The translations under genes and the position numbers were made by a program. A stretch of DNA of 64,000 bases from Vigna angularis (taxonomy: Eukaryota > Streptophyta > Magnoliopsida > Fabales > Fabaceae), in contig NC_068978.1 in NCBI RefSeq assembly GCF_016808095.1, positions 30,019,306 through 30,083,305 on the forward strand. Direction: 5' to 3'. Positions within the stretch are counted from its first letter, which is position 1. Each line of letters starts with the position of its first letter. The notes beneath the pieces are model-generated. The model searched no databases and was not told the DNA's origin. It was given only the letters and a program-made list of their open reading frames with translations. Positions 13,233-25,567 of this stretch are shown piece by piece.

Positions 13233-13246
13233 TTCTCCCCACCTTT
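13233..13246 (-). promoter_or_regulatory. Polypurine tract
   Basis: On the minus strand, AAAGGTGGGGAGAA lies directly against the 3' LTR start. This is the expected position and composition of the plus-strand DNA primer. Confidence 0.85.
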
Positions 13247-13276
13247 AAAATTTTTCGTCCTCGAAAAATGCACTCT

Positions 13277-16200
13277 TTAATCAAATAAATGAGGATAGAA
13301 GTTCTTCATTTCTTCTTCCAATTCCCAAGTCATCTCTTGGGTCTTCTCGTTCCACAATACTTTGACTGTACGAATTTCCTTTCCTCTTAGTTGCTTCGCC
13401 TGAACATCAAGAATCCGTACTGGTTTTGCTTCTAATGACAAATCCTCTCTAACTTGAACGTCATCAGCTTCTAGCACGTGGGAAGGATCAGACACATACT
13501 TTCTAAGCTGTGAGACATGCAACACTGGATGAAGATTTGCAAGCTGGGGTGGCATAGCTATCTCGTAGGCGACTGATCCTATACGTCTCAGGATCTGATA
13601 AGGACCAAGGCACCTAGGAGATAACTTCCTAGCACGAATAGCTCTTCCCACACCAGTAGTAGGAGTTACTCGTAGGAAAACATGATCCCCAACTTCAAAT
13701 TCCAAGGGTCTACGTCTCTGATCAGCGTAAGACTTCTGTCGACTTTGAGAAGCTCGTATCCTTTCTTGAATAAGCTTCACCTTCTCTGTAGTCTGTTGTA
13801 TCAACTCTGGCCCTGTTAACACATATTCTCCCTCCTGAAACCAACACAACGGAGTTCTACAACGTCTTCCATATAGTGCTTCGAACGGTGCCATACCTAT
13901 ACTCGCCTGGTAACTGTTGTTGTAAGTGAACTCCACCAAAGGCAATACCTCATCCCAGACTCCCAAGTGATCCAACACACATGTCCTCAGCAAGTCCTCT
14001 AGTGATTGGATCGTCCTTTCAGATTGTCCATCCGTTTGGGGATGATACGCCGAACTCATCTTCAACCTGCTACCCATTTCGCTCTGAAGTGTTTGCCAAA
14101 AGCGAGACGTGAACCGCGGATCTCTATCCGATACGATACCTGAAGGCACTCCATGCAGCCTCACAATCTCCTTGATATACAGTTGTGCCAGCTTTACCAT
14201 TGACATCCTCAAGTTAATTGCCAAGAAATGAGCACTCTTGGTCAATCTGTCCACAATCACCCAAATAACATCATGCCCTCTAACCGTGCGTGGTAGATGG
14301 GTAACAAAGTCCATAGCTATGCTATCCCATTTCCACTCAGGTATCTCCAGTTGCTGTAATGGACCTCCAGGTCTCTGATGCTCTACCTTAGCCTTCTGAC
14401 AGGTTAAACAAGAAGCAACGAACTGCGCTACATCCCTCTTCATACCAGACCACCAAAAAGACTCCTTGAGGTCTTGATACATTTTAGTCATGCCAGGATG
14501 CATGATAAAATGACTCTTATGACCTTCCTCAAGGATTAATCTTATCAACTCTGAATTGCTAGGAACGCAGACTCTGCCTCTGAACCTCAGAATGCCATCA
14601 GCTCCCAAGGTAAAATCACTACCTTGCTCAGTCCCAATCAAACTTGTTGACTTCTGGAGTTCAACATCTTTCAATTGCTCTTCTTTGACACGCCTCAACA
14701 AGTCATTGGACGTCACCAAATTATTGCATATGATGTTGTCAGCTTCAAATTCCGCCTGCAATCTCAAGTCTCTGAAGCTTTCTACCAACTCTAACTCTTT
14801 GACCATTAAGGCTGAAATATGCATTGACTTCCTACTCAATGCATCAGCTACCACATTAGCTTTCCCCGGATGATAAAGGAGATCAAAATCAAAATCTTTA
14901 AGAAACTCCATCCATCTCCTTTGTCTCATATAAAGCTCCTTCTGATCAAAGAGATATTTCAGGCTCTTATGATCACTAAATACCTGAAATTGCGCGCCAT
15001 ACAAGTAGTGTCTCCAAATCTTCAAAGCAAAGACAACTGCCGCCAACTCTAAGTCATGAGTGGGGTAATTCTTCTCATGAACCTTGAGTTGTCTTGAAGC
15101 ATATGCCACTACCTTCTTCTCCTGCATCAGCACACAACCTAATCCTTGATGGGAAGCATCACAGAAAACCTCAAAAGGTTTACCTGTGTCAGGAATAACC
15201 AATACTGGTGCACTAGTCAATCTCTTCTTTAGTTCTTGAAAGCTAGATTCACACCGGTCCGTCCAAACAAAAGGTTGATCCTTCCTAGTCAGTTGTGTCA
15301 ATGGCGCAACAATCCGAGAGAAACTCTCAATAAAACGGCGATAGTAACCCGCCAAACCCACAAAGCTTTTAACTTCAGTCACCGTCTTAGGTCTCTCCCA
15401 CTGAAGTACTGCTTGCACCTTAGCGTGATCAACAGAAATTCCTCCGGCTGAAATCACATGACCCAGAAAAGGGACCTCTTTCATCCAAAACTCACACTTA
15501 GACATCTTGGCATATAACTTTTTCTCTCTCAACACTTCAAGTACTGACCTAAGGTGATCTTGATGCTCTTCTCGAGTCTTAGAATAAACAAGTATGTCAT
15601 CTATAAAGACAATAACGAACTTGTCTAAGAACGGTCTGAAAATCCTGTTCATGTAGTCCATGAAAATGGCTGGAGTATTAGTCACACCAAAAGGCATAAC
15701 TACATACTCATAATGGCCATATCTAGATCTGAACGATGTCTTCTGCACATCATCTGTTTTCACCAAGATTTGATGATAGCCTGACCTAAGATCAATCTTA
15801 GAGAATATTGTAGCCCCATATAACTGATCCATCAAATCATCTATCCTCGGCAACGGATACTTATTCTTGATTGTCAACTTATTCAATTGCCTGTAATCAA
15901 TACACAGCCTGGAGCTACCATCCTTCTTCTTTACTAACAACACAGGCGCACCCCACGGCGAAGCACTCGGTCGGATAAACTGTTTCTCTAACAGCTCTTC
16001 AATCTGCTTCTTCAACTCAGCCAACTCAGCTGGAGCCATCCGATAAGGGGCTATAGATACTGGCCCTGCTCCTGAGACCAGATCAATAGAAAACTCCACT
16101 TCTCGCGGAGGAGGTAAACCAGGAACTTCTTCCGGAAAAACATCCAAGAAGTCGTTCACAACTAAGAAGTCTACACTCTGATTCTTTTGAGACAAATGAT

Positions 16201-17707
16201 CTGACTCCTGAGTTGCGTCCATATGCGTCATAACCAAGAAACAATAAGCACCTTTCCTGATATCTTGCTTCAGCACGCCTAACGACAAAGACATATCTTC
16301 ATTTTTACCAGGAAATATCAACTGCTTGTTACCACAGTCGATAAGTATGCGATTGGAAGATAGCCAATCCATACCCAAAATTACTTCTAGCCCTTGCAAA
16401 GGTAAACAAATAAGGTTCGCTTTGAACCTTCGTCCCTCTACTACAATAGGACATCTGGAGCACACTTTAGATGTCCTAATTAACCCTGTTGCTGGTGTAG
16501 ACACCACCAGATCACACGAAAGTTCCCCCACAGTTAAACCCAATCTCTCAACACACGCCTCGGACACAAAAGAATGCGTCGCCCCCGAGTCAAAAAATGC
16601 CACACAAGAATTCCCAAATAATAAACAACTACTGACAATTAGGTTACCTGCGTTGGCTGCCTCAGCCCCGGTCAAAACATAAACTCGCCCAGTGGCCTGT
16701 GGTCTGGCACCACCCCTCTGAACAGATCTCTCAGCACGGTGTATCTGTGCTCCAGTCCTCTTGACGGTAGGACAATCTCTAGCATAATGACCCTCACCTC
16801 TGTAGATGTTACACCTCCGATAACCGCTCATCTGAGGGCAAACAGACTGTAGATGGGGTCCACCACACCTGTAGCATCTCAAGGGGCTAGCAAAACTGGA
16901 TTGCCCTGACAACTGAGAGGAAGAACTCCTAGACCCAGAAGAAATAGGTCTAGAAAAAGGGGTCTTCCTAAAACTGGAGCCTCCCCTGGATACCACTGGT
17001 CCACCAACTCTTAGTGGTTGGGTCTGCTGATTCTGGGGTCCTTCTGCTTCTTTCTTGGTCCTTTCCATGTCACGGGCCATTTCTACCAAAGCGGGAAACT
17101 CTCGAATGCGTAACCCCTTCACAAGCAGCTTTATGTCACCCCTTAAGCCGTTCTCAAATTTTCTGCATTGCCACACTTCATTTACAGCCGTAGTGTTGAA
17201 GCGAAGCAAATGTTTGAAGCGATCCGCATATTCTGATACTGACCTGTTGCCTTGCACCAGTTCAAGGAATTCCACTTCCTTTGCAAATCTAACACTATCG
17301 GGAAAGTATTCCGTGTAAAATTTGGCTTTAAATAATTCCCAGGTAATAGGAGTCTCACTCCCTTCAAGGATCATCTTCACGTTGCTCCACCAGTGACCAG
17401 CTTCCCCAGTCAACAAATATTGAGTATAGGCTAGTTTCCTCTCATCAGGACAACTCTTAGCTTCATAGATTCTCTCCATGTCCCGGAACCAATGATCAGC
17501 TTCATCCGGGCTGCATTTGCCAGTGAATCTGGCTGGATGATGTTGCAGAAAGCTTTCTAAACTCCACTCTGGGACCAGAACCGCAGGTGAAGACGCGCCT
17601 GAAGCGGTCCTACCACCAGCCATCATATCCATGAACTGCCTCTGGGTGGTATCGGCCGACGCTCTGGCGTTCTCAGCGGACACTCTTGCAGCTTCCAGAT
17701 TCTGCAA
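13277..17707 (-). CDS. Chromovirus Gag-Pol polyprotein (main open frame)
   Basis: Single open frame of 1476 codons in this reading. In order: retrotransposon Gag (about residues 45-215), two zinc-knuckle-like motifs (278-290 and 299-312), aspartic protease with DSGATHSF (373-380), reverse transcriptase (about 560-740; IDL at 638-640, FIDD at 701-704), RNase H (about 845-960, DAS and ADALSRK motifs), integrase with HHCC-type finger (H1070, C1100, C1103) and DDE residues (D1133, D1194, E1230), then a C-terminal chromodomain-like segment ending in FYPHLFD. The catalytic motifs look intact. The second zinc knuckle has Tyr where the second Cys is expected. The ATG used here is internal: the natural Gag start lies upstream in another frame, see 17710-17829. 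The protein copies and integrates the element via virus-like particles. Confidence 0.92.
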   Translation of the reverse strand: MQNLEAARVSAENARASADTTQRQFMDMMAGGRTASGASSPAVLVPEWSLESFLQHHPARFTGKCSPDEADHWFRDMERIYEAKSCPDERKLAYTQYLLTGEAGHWWSNVKMILEGSETPITWELFKAKFYTEYFPDSVRFAKEVEFLELVQGNRSVSEYADRFKHLLRFNTTAVNEVWQCRKFENGLRGDIKLLVKGLRIREFPALVEMARDMERTKKEAEGPQNQQTQPLRVGGPVVSRGGSSFRKTPFSRPISSGSRSSSSQLSGQSSFASPLRCYRCGGPHLQSVCPQMSGYRRCNIYRGEGHYARDCPTVKRTGAQIHRAERSVQRGGARPQATGRVYVLTGAEAANAGNLIVSSCLLFGNSCVAFFDSGATHSFVSEACVERLGLTVGELSCDLVVSTPATGLIRTSKVCSRCPIVVEGRRFKANLICLPLQGLEVILGMDWLSSNRILIDCGNKQLIFPGKNEDMSLSLGVLKQDIRKGAYCFLVMTHMDATQESDHLSQKNQSVDFLVVNDFLDVFPEEVPGLPPPREVEFSIDLVSGAGPVSIAPYRMAPAELAELKKQIEELLEKQFIRPSASPWGAPVLLVKKKDGSSRLCIDYRQLNKLTIKNKYPLPRIDDLMDQLYGATIFSKIDLRSGYHQILVKTDDVQKTSFRSRYGHYEYVVMPFGVTNTPAIFMDYMNRIFRPFLDKFVIVFIDDILVYSKTREEHQDHLRSVLEVLREKKLYAKMSKCEFWMKEVPFLGHVISAGGISVDHAKVQAVLQWERPKTVTEVKSFVGLAGYYRRFIESFSRIVAPLTQLTRKDQPFVWTDRCESSFQELKKRLTSAPVLVIPDTGKPFEVFCDASHQGLGCVLMQEKKVVAYASRQLKVHEKNYPTHDLELAAVVFALKIWRHYLYGAQFQVFSDHKSLKYLFDQKELYMRQRRWMEFLKDFDFDLLYHPGKANVVADALSRKSMHISALMVKELELVESFRDLRLQAEFEADNIICNNLVTSNDLLRRVKEEQLKDVELQKSTSLIGTEQGSDFTLGADGILRFRGRVCVPSNSELIRLILEEGHKSHFIMHPGMTKMYQDLKESFWWSGMKRDVAQFVASCLTCQKAKVEHQRPGGPLQQLEIPEWKWDSIAMDFVTHLPRTVRGHDVIWVIVDRLTKSAHFLAINLRMSMVKLAQLYIKEIVRLHGVPSGIVSDRDPRFTSRFWQTLQSEMGSRLKMSSAYHPQTDGQSERTIQSLEDLLRTCVLDHLGVWDEVLPLVEFTYNNSYQASIGMAPFEALYGRRCRTPLCWFQEGEYVLTGPELIQQTTEKVKLIQERIRASQSRQKSYADQRRRPLEFEVGDHVFLRVTPTTGVGRAIRARKLSPRCLGPYQILRRIGSVAYEIAMPPQLANLHPVLHVSQLRKYVSDPSHVLEADDVQVREDLSLEAKPVRILDVQAKQLRGKEIRTVKVLWNEKTQEMTWELEEEMKNFYPHLFD

Positions 17708-17709
17708 GG

Positions 17710-17829
17710 CTATGGTATTTGCTGAATTAGTGCAGCATTTTGTTGTTGCAACATCTGAAGCACAGCATTCAACATCTGATTAGAGTCAGACGGATCGACA
17801 TCTGAGGAAGGAGGAGATCTAGATGCCAT
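17710..17829 (-). pseudogene. Frameshifted N-terminus of chromovirus Gag
   Basis: A start codon at 17827-17829 opens a 39-codon frame (start MASRSPPSSD) that stops at 17710-17712, a few bases before the main Gag-Pol frame begins. A shortened A-run just before the stop accounts for a one-base shift between the two frames. The peptide's Gln-rich character (MLQQQ) is typical of the start of plant gypsy Gag. The break probably prevents normal Gag synthesis from this copy unless a downstream start is used. Confidence 0.75.
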
Positions 17830-17958
17830 CTTCTGTTCAGAGAGAAAGACTATTAGTCCAACTTAAAGGAACAACGACAACCCATTTAGACATGACTAAG
17901 AGTACACAAGCATGAGCAAGGCACACCCATCCTACAGGATTTCCTAAGGACAAAAACT

Positions 17959-17970
17959 GCTCTGATACCA
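17959..17970 (-). promoter_or_regulatory. Primer-binding site, initiator tRNA-Met type
   Basis: On the minus strand it reads TGGTATCAGAGC, four bases inside the 5' LTR. This is the standard plant LTR-retrotransposon site complementary to the 3' end of initiator methionine tRNA. Confidence 0.93.
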
Positions 17971-17974
17971 TTAA

Positions 17975-18993
17975 TGTAACGTCCGAAATTATATATGTCA
18001 TGCATATAAAATAAGACGTCATCATGCATAATATGTGAAAGCAGTTTAGAGTAATTAGGATTACAATCATCCCAAATAGAGTCAGAATTTAAAACTTAAA
18101 CACACTAATAGTTTAAGTTGGAAACGTGAAAGGAAAGGTATTCCGAAATACATGGAATTATTAAGAAAGTCCTATGAAGACTAAACAGCAGCATCGCTAC
18201 CTCCTTCCAAAGTTGTCTCCACACGAACATCCTCGCCATCTGCTCCCATCCAAGTGGATAATCATCGCAAAAGAAAAAGCATACCCAAGCAAACACAAAC
18301 ACACAAGCAAGGGTAAGCTAGATATACAAAAATCATGTTATCAAATCATATACAAGATGCGGATTATCACAATCACATACAACATGCAATTACTATCATA
18401 AAGAGAATCAAAATCCTAAACATATACCAATTTTAAGATCATACAGAAACAAAAAGACTCAAGGTTAACTCCCCTTACGGTTTTCTCCTTAGCTAATCTT
18501 CCAAAAACTCTTTGCGAACGTTCCCCCGACTCAAAACAGAACTCCAAAGTCTCTCTTCTTCAAAACCTCCGTGCTCTGACCTCCGGTTCAACTTAGGAAC
18601 TTCTCTCAGCCCAAAACACTCTTAAATAACCATAAAAACGTGTATAAATAGTAAAAACGCGTTTAAATAGTAAAAACGCGTTTACCCAGTCAAAAACGCG
18701 TTCACTTACTGGGACAACTTTGTCAGTCCTGTTAAACCCCTTCCCGATGTCGGAATTACGCGTATGAGTACTCGAATCGAAGCTATTCGAGTCTTCTTTC
18801 TAATGGAAAAATAATCAACTCAATATCTAATTTGTAAAATTAGTTATAATTAAAATACCAAACCATGTCAAAGTTGACAGCATTGTATTTTACATATTAA
18901 CTTAAACTTTTATTACAACTTGATACATTTTAGGTTTCTTAATCTTCTAATGACCCAAGACTTACTTTTTCCTCTACTTTTCAGAGTCTTACA
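17975..18993 (-). repeat. 5' LTR of the chromovirus (1019 bp, internally deleted)
   Basis: It matches both ends of the 2289-bp partner but jumps at 18393 from sequence equivalent to 11362 to that at about 12633, a loss of about 1.27 kb. The TATTTATA-like promoter region near 18645 and both termini are retained. Since both LTRs are normally copied from one template, the deletion most likely arose after insertion. Confidence 0.9.
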
Positions 18994-19029
18994 GCCTCAT
19001 TGCTCTTGGCTCACTTTTCAGTTACATTG

Positions 19030-20417
19030 AATACAAAATTTTCATTTATCAAATTTAATAAAAAGAATCAAGACATAATTGAAGATAAATAAAATAACAT
19101 AATTATAAACTTAATAATAGAGACTCGTGCCTTGTTGGAAATTGAAAAACCATATCATTCTAAATTTAATAAAAACGACAACTTATAAATTAAATTAAAA
19201 TTATAAATTTAATAAAAATGATAACTTACATATAAATTAAATAACATAATTATAAATTTAATAAAAAGCACCAATAAACTAGTGAATTACAAAATCTAGT
19301 AAAAAAAAATCGGTGCATAATTAAATATAAATTAAACGTATAACAAAATAAAAATTATATTTAAAATAAATACAAAATTAATAAAAACACACATAATTTC
19401 ATTAAAATTAATATAAAAGAACTTAATCTCACTTTTTCTTATCTTATTAATTAGACTGACACAATAAAATTAGAATTAGAAATATTTTAAAAAATTCAAA
19501 TTTCGTAAATATCTTTCGTTCCAATTTTTCTTCTCATATCCTACGTCTCTTCATCTTTTCCTAGTTATCTCCTCTTTCACCCATTCATCTATTTATAAGT
19601 CAAATATTATTTTGATTTTTTAAAACTATGATTACATGAACAAAATACTAAGAGATAATTTTTATATCTTATCTTCTTACAATTATCATAACATTAGAAT
19701 AATCTTTTACATAATTTTTTTAATTATATATATACATACATATACATATACATAGATACATACATACATATATATATATATATTCATATTTTTTTCTAAT
19801 AATAACACATCTTTAAAACTACTTAATTTATTTTTTTATATTCCTATTTTATCTAAATAAGATAGAAATTTAATCATAAGAGTTATTTAAAATAAGAATA
19901 AAGTAAAAACTCAAATTATTTAAAAATAAGCATGCTATAGTTTTTTCCCTCACACTCAAGGCACCTTGGAAGACTTCAAGTTGTCTTTAAACATATTGCC
20001 ACACATCCCATATAATGTTCAAATTTTAAATTTACCTTTTGATTTATGATTTTAAATTTTTTTTACTCTAAAATATTAAATAAAATAAATTATATAATTT
20101 GAAATATTAATTTTATATTATAAAATGTAAATTCAAAATATAAAATTTATATTTTAGAATGTATAATCCAAATAAAAAAAATCAGAAGGTATAATCCAAA
20201 ATAATAAATTTGTATTAAAAAATATAAGAATTTAGAATATAAAAGAAATAATTACATTTCAAATTGGTGTGGTACCGTGATAAGTGATAAAAGAAGTTTA
20301 AGGTTTTTCCTAACATTGTAGGGGCGCGGTTAATAATTATGAGGGTGCAGGAAGCAATAGCTGATAACCAAATATCACTTTAACCTAGTCTCTTCATGCT
20401 TAACATTTCAGTTTTTT

Positions 20418-20454
<37 letters not shown>

Positions 20455-21293
20455 CTACATTTGGAAAAGCAACTCTAACAAAGCCAAAAATCCCTTCTCT
20501 CTACTTCAAACCATTCTTAATAAATTCCTAAAAATCCTTTAATCTATTTGAAATCATAGACATCAACCTCAAGCTTAACACTGAATTTTTTATTCTGTAT
20601 TCTAAATTACACATTCCAGAATATAAATTTTGTATTTCATATTACACATTCTGAAATACAAAATATTGATATTTAATGTTTTAGATTATATAATCCCAAA
20701 TATTTTGAATACAATGATATCAAGAATGATTACAAAAATTAGTTTTACATTTGTTGCATCCAGTGAAAAAATAGGCCAGAATATGATCAACAGATAGATT
20801 CACTTACCTATAAACTACAAAACTAAAAACAAAACAAGGTAAAAAGGCATGAATTTTGGTTTTGTTACTTGTGAAACTATCTTCATGTTAATTTCATGAT
20901 ATTCAAGACTTATTCAAACATGAATCATGTTATGTAGTATCTATGCAAGTGTTTTCAAAGGACAGTGATGATACAAATTTGAGATATAGGACTAAACTGA
21001 AACTTTTAAAAAGAAAAAGACCAAGAATGAAATTTAGTAAAAGAAAAAAAAATAGAGAACACGAGCATGTTTTAGCCTACAAATCATAAACAGATAATGT
21101 AACTTTAACAAGGGTAGAACAGAAATGTATGATTAGAGTTTTGATTCAGAAACTACATAAGGAAAGCAACAGGTTATTATAACAGAAAAGGAATATAACA
21201 TTTTAGACCAATTAAGAGAAAGGGTTTATTCAAATGAAAATACATTTGTCAAAGATATTATCAAAAAATAGTGTTTCATGCAGTGGCCAAACC
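19030..21293. other. Gene-free AT-rich region between nested LTRs and CPN10
   Basis: There is no recognisable gene. A (CT)15 microsatellite lies at 20421-20450 and TA/TACA-rich runs at about 19730-19785. Near 19130-19290 the phrase ataaatttaataaaaa recurs several times, suggesting an old degraded repeat of unknown type. The last few hundred bases are 3'-flanking sequence of the CPN10 gene. Confidence 0.5.
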
Positions 21294-23552
21294 CTACTCA
21301 ACCACAGCCAACAAGTCACTTGCTTTGCAGAAGCAGTGCTTTGCATCAGTCCCCAAATCCACCTGATAAATTATGATGACAAAAGCATTTAATTAGTAAT
21401 AATGGCATTAAAATAACTAATGCTGTCAATTGTAATGAGCTAAGTTGTAATTACAACTTAGAATATCATTAGATAGATAAACACTAAGTATACTTTAAAG
21501 CAAAAAATTTGAAGTCCCCCTTACCTCATAAGCACTCATGTCAGTGAATAGTACCTGCAAAAGACAAATCAGAGTTAACATTTATAACAAAAAGTTGGAG
21601 TTGATTTTCAATGCTGTATGAGATGATATTTATAATGAGAATTTAAATTACAATGATACCCTAAAGTTAGTACTTTTTTCAACAAGGACTTCTCTTATCA
21701 GGGGATGTATGTGTAATGTAAACTGAGATGGCAATGTAATGATTTTAGAACAAAGAAAAGGTTTGTGCAGAATTTTAAAGAAAATGGAGGCTCAATGTAA
21801 TTTGAGAAAACTGAATACTTTACTCTATTTTTTATTATTGTTTTGTCTTTTGCCAATTTCTATTTCACCTCCTTTGCAGTAATTAAACTTGTACCTTTGT
21901 TCCAGCCTTTAGTTCTCCAGCCTCAGCACCAACATTTAGGATCTGAAATAAATATGAAAGAAAATTACCACATATTATATCCAATTACCCATGAAAACAT
22001 TTGCAGAACCAAAGTACTAAATGTATCTATGTCTGCTTACTTCTCCCACGAGATATCGCTCAAATTTCACGGCTGACTTGGGCAGCAAAACTCCCCCAGC
22101 TGTTTTCTACACCAAAAACACATATTCAGAAATCAGCTATGCATCATGGAAAAAAAGTACTGTGTCAGCTGCAGAATAAGTTATTCTAATCTAACCATAT
22201 AACAATCTTTTGCAAACCGGTATCCTAAATTACATCAAATTAGTTCATAATGCAACAGATGAAGCCACCAACTAGTTATAATACTACATCAGGTGTTATT
22301 TGACCATCACTTTCTCTGTCATTCTACCAATTGGGTAAAAACAATGATAAAACAATGATATGAAGTCAATAGATAACTAGAAATTCAACAAATGGTGGAA
22401 GAAACACTGTCAACAAATAGAGACCAACAAAAATTTCAATCAATTGTAACAAACAGATTGCCATGCTAATGCTATGTCAGCGTGCGTGACTAATACAACA
22501 GAACCTTAAATACCTCAAAAATTAACACATTCAAGAACACTTAGAAAAAGCTCCTGAACTATAAAGTTCGAGATCAGAACTAATACTTCTCAACAACAGG
22601 CACTGCATCATACCACTACATTTACATATCTTTAATAGGCTTTAGAACACATTCTATACCTTCTACTTACATAATTCCTTAATATTATGCATTTGGATTA
22701 AGACTGCAACTTATAATGGTTCATTTAAATAGCAATTACCTACCCTGGACAGCATCATTGGGTCTCACTATAGGGTGACATGGGCGTTTTTGTTTTTACC
22801 AACACAATACAAAACCAAGCTCAGGACATTGCCTGAAGAAACCTCAGAATAATTTTTAATGCATTTGTTTCACTTGTACACAAGTGGCACCAACTTGGAG
22901 GTAGTTGTTGTGATTGAAGTTGCTATTGAAATACAGTGACCAAAATTTTTATTTCATAGCAAAATCTAAATAGATTTCTCAAAATCACATCAAACTGCAA
23001 GTTACCCAAATAGAGAACCCGCAAACTTGTCCAACATTCGGATAAGGTATAGTTGGAATATGATACACTAAAAGATTAAGAATAAACAACACCCCATGTA
23101 AAAATATTTGGTTTCATGGATAAGAGCATAGCATACCTCTGATAGCTCTTCCAAACGAATAAGAACTCTGTCAGCCTGAGGCACAACCTGCATCCCAAAA
23201 TCATAACTTAGAAGAAAAAATTTGAACTTTCAGAAATTTAAAATACGGGAAAAGGGGGGAATTAGTGGGATGGTGTAGGCTACAAAAATAAAACCAATTC
23301 CGAAAACCCTCTTAAAGAAAAAGGAAAGAACCTTAGTGGGTTCCCATTTTTTGGCAATTGCATTGATCTTCAGAGTGCTCCTCTGCGAAACTGCATTCGA
23401 CCCATATAAGAAAAGGTTAAGAATTTCAGTAAGAGGTTGAATTTGGAAAACAAAATTGAAAGATGCATACATGAGGGCCTCTTGTTAGAGAAAGAAATGG
23501 CACTGGTTTTGTGTAGGAAAGGAGTTGGCAGGGTGAGAAACGTTGATGCCAT
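21294..23552 (-). CDS. CPN10: Chloroplast 10-kDa chaperonin (Cpn10), complete
   Basis: Seven coding exons: 23552-23471, 23390-23332, 23187-23137, 22106-22041, 21942-21895, 21554-21525 and 21362-21294 (stop TAG 21294-21296). All have GT-AG borders and compatible phases, giving 134 residues. Residues 1 to about 37 are Ser/Thr-rich and basic, a plastid transit peptide. The rest is one GroES domain: VVPQADRVL at the start, mobile-loop segment KTAGGVLLPKSA, FERYLVGE, and a C-terminal end CFCKASDLLAVVE. It caps the chloroplast Cpn60 ring during protein folding. The single domain separates it from tandem-domain Cpn20. From memory it closely resembles Arabidopsis CPN10-1/CPN10-2 (At3g60210/At2g44650). 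An in-frame ATG at 23573 could add seven residues; the 23552 start fits homologues better. Confidence 0.93.
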
Positions 23553-25448
23553 GGATAAGAGAGAAGAGACCATACACCAGTTCGAAACAGCAAAGAATGG
23601 AGTAAGGAAACCAGGTTAAACCCTCTTAGGTTTATCTGTTCGATTGCTAAAGACCAAGGAAAATACAAAATGAGTGCCCCAAAAATCTGTAGAAATTTGA
23701 GAAAGTACTAGAACTTATTACAAGGAAACTTCTATCATAGAAAATTTCACATTCTGAATAATTTTTTTAATTTTGAACAAAATAATTAGCGTTTTATGTT
23801 GAGATAGGTATAACAGAAAATTAAGAATTAAAATTTAGACCGAGAAAAGGGATAAAAAAATTACAAATTGATTGAAATAAGACATATTTATATCTATATA
23901 TAAAAGATTTATTTTTGTATAACTTTTTTTAATGATATTTTTTAAATAATCGTTTTTTTAAACTAAAATAATTATATTTTTAATTACATTCTTTAAATAA
24001 TCGTTAATTTAAATTTAGTTATTTTTTAAATTAAAATCATTATTTTATAATCAACTTTTACTTAAAGTTAGTTATTTTTTAAATTAAATAAATTATCTAC
24101 AATAAAATAACACATATACGCGTATGTATTTCTACTAGGAAATAAAGTTAAAAGAAACTAATTAGTTTTTATTAAAAAAATAAAATTTATTTACCTATAT
24201 TATTAATAAAGGGGAATTTATATTTTTTACTTTTTAATAATGATTTTTTAAATTTAAATGACTGTTTATAATAAAATAATAATTTTTAATTTTAATTTAT
24301 AAATAATAAATTTTTTAAATTCAAATAATTTTTATAATTAAAAAACCATTTACATAATAAAAAGAAAATTCAATTATTATATTTACTATTTTTAGAAAAC
24401 ATCTTTTATAGTTTGTTAGTATTTTTTTATGTTAATGATTAAAAATTATTTTATAGCTTAATAAAAATTTTAGTGTAGCAAAAAAATTGGGCATACAAGA
24501 GGTACATCCACATATGTGTATTCACTTTTTATATGATAAAAAATAATAAAATTAAAATTAAAAAAGTAAATGTAAATAATTTTATAATAAAAGCTAATTT
24601 TTGTTTAATTTGTAGGTAATATTTTTATTATAGATAATTATTTTAATTAAAAAAAAGTCAAATAAAAAAATTAAATTTAAAAAAAAAATTACTTAAAAAG
24701 ATAAAATTAGTAAGATAATTATTTTAATTTTTTAAAAATATTTATTAGAGATAAAATTGGAAAACAAATGTTTATTATGAACTTTTTTTATGCAAGGAGG
24801 TATCAATTATATATTGAAAATGAAATATAAAATTATAATGTTATCATTGTATTTTATTTTTTTTACATTTTCTAAAAGAATTTTTATAACTATTATTAAA
24901 ATATGATTGTATCATTAATATATATATATATATATATTAACTTTTGTGTATATTTTATGATTAGTTTTATAAATTTAAAATAATAAAATATTTAAATATT
25001 AATTTAGTTTTTGTTTTTGTTAAGTTTTGTACAATTTGATTCTAATTTTTTTTTCTCTTGTTCGATCAAGTCTTAATTTTTGTTTAAATTTAGTTTTTTT
25101 AAGGTTTAATTGTTTTCTTTGTTCTTAATTTTATTACAATGTGTCAAATTGATCTTATCTTTTAAAAAAACTTTCAATTATGTTCATACCTCTTAAAATT
25201 TGTCTCAATCTATGCATAAATGAGTTAATTTTGTGTTGATATGATAAAAAAAAGTCTGCATTTCTCTCTCTTCTATTCCTCTTTGACACAAACCCTCCTT
25301 TTTGTTAATGCTACTACATTCAAAATTTAAACAAATTACTACAAAATGATTAATTTAAATCCTAAATGATAATAACTGCCACTTTTTTTACCTTCTCCTT
25401 CAGTTTGTCTCTTTTGCTTGTACGTAATAATTAATTCAAATCCTAAAT
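23553..25448. other. CPN10 upstream region, then AT-rich DNA
   Basis: The first 100-150 bases are the 5' UTR and promoter of CPN10. From about 23750 to 25440 the DNA is very AT-rich with poly-A/T runs and a TA repeat near 24921-24938. I see no gene. Motifs around 24450-24500 and 45830-45880 are similar (ataaaaatttt, then gcat/acatt), hinting at a shared old repeat. Confidence 0.5.
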
Positions 25449-25567
25449 TGTAAGGGTCTGAAAATGTAGGGTTATTGGGCCTTACGTTGAGACAGTCAGG
25501 CCCGTAAAACTAAGGACATCATGACCTTAGAAGGGACCTTTCAAAATTTTAGTTCATTAGCCAACTT

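Larger units (their letters stand above)
10944..18993 (-). mobile_element. Near-intact Ty3/gypsy chromovirus (Tekay/Del type), nested insertion
   Basis: The element is 8050 bp, flanked by a perfect 5-bp duplication GCCTC at 10939-10943 and 18994-18998. In element orientation the 5' LTR is 17975-18993, the primer-binding site 17959-17970, gag-pol runs from about 17829 to 13277, the polypurine tract is 13233-13246 and the 3' LTR is 10944-13232. LTRs start TGTAAGA and end GTTACA. By eye the shared parts of the two LTRs differ at only about ten sites in 1 kb, so the insertion is young. Tekay/Del assignment is inferred from long LTRs, pol type and a chromodomain-like C-terminus. Confidence 0.93.
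6041..19029 (-). mobile_element. Solo LTR of a Ty3/gypsy family, split by two later insertions
   Basis: The pieces are 6041-6595, 9259-10943 and 18999 to about 19029; removing the two insertions and their duplicated targets gives about 2.27 kb. It begins TGTAACG and ends near TTACA (19022-19026). The word tgaatac occurs just before it (6034-6040) and just after it (19028-19034), consistent with a target duplication slightly offset from the canonical end. The reverse complement matches the solo LTR at 25449-29511 along its length. No internal region or second LTR is present, so it is a solo LTR. It is related to, but distinct from, the LTRs of the chromovirus inserted in it. Confidence 0.85.

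Noticed and set aside
14556..17318. Several plus-strand open frames opposite gag-pol
   Set aside because: Antisense shadows of the chromovirus coding region.
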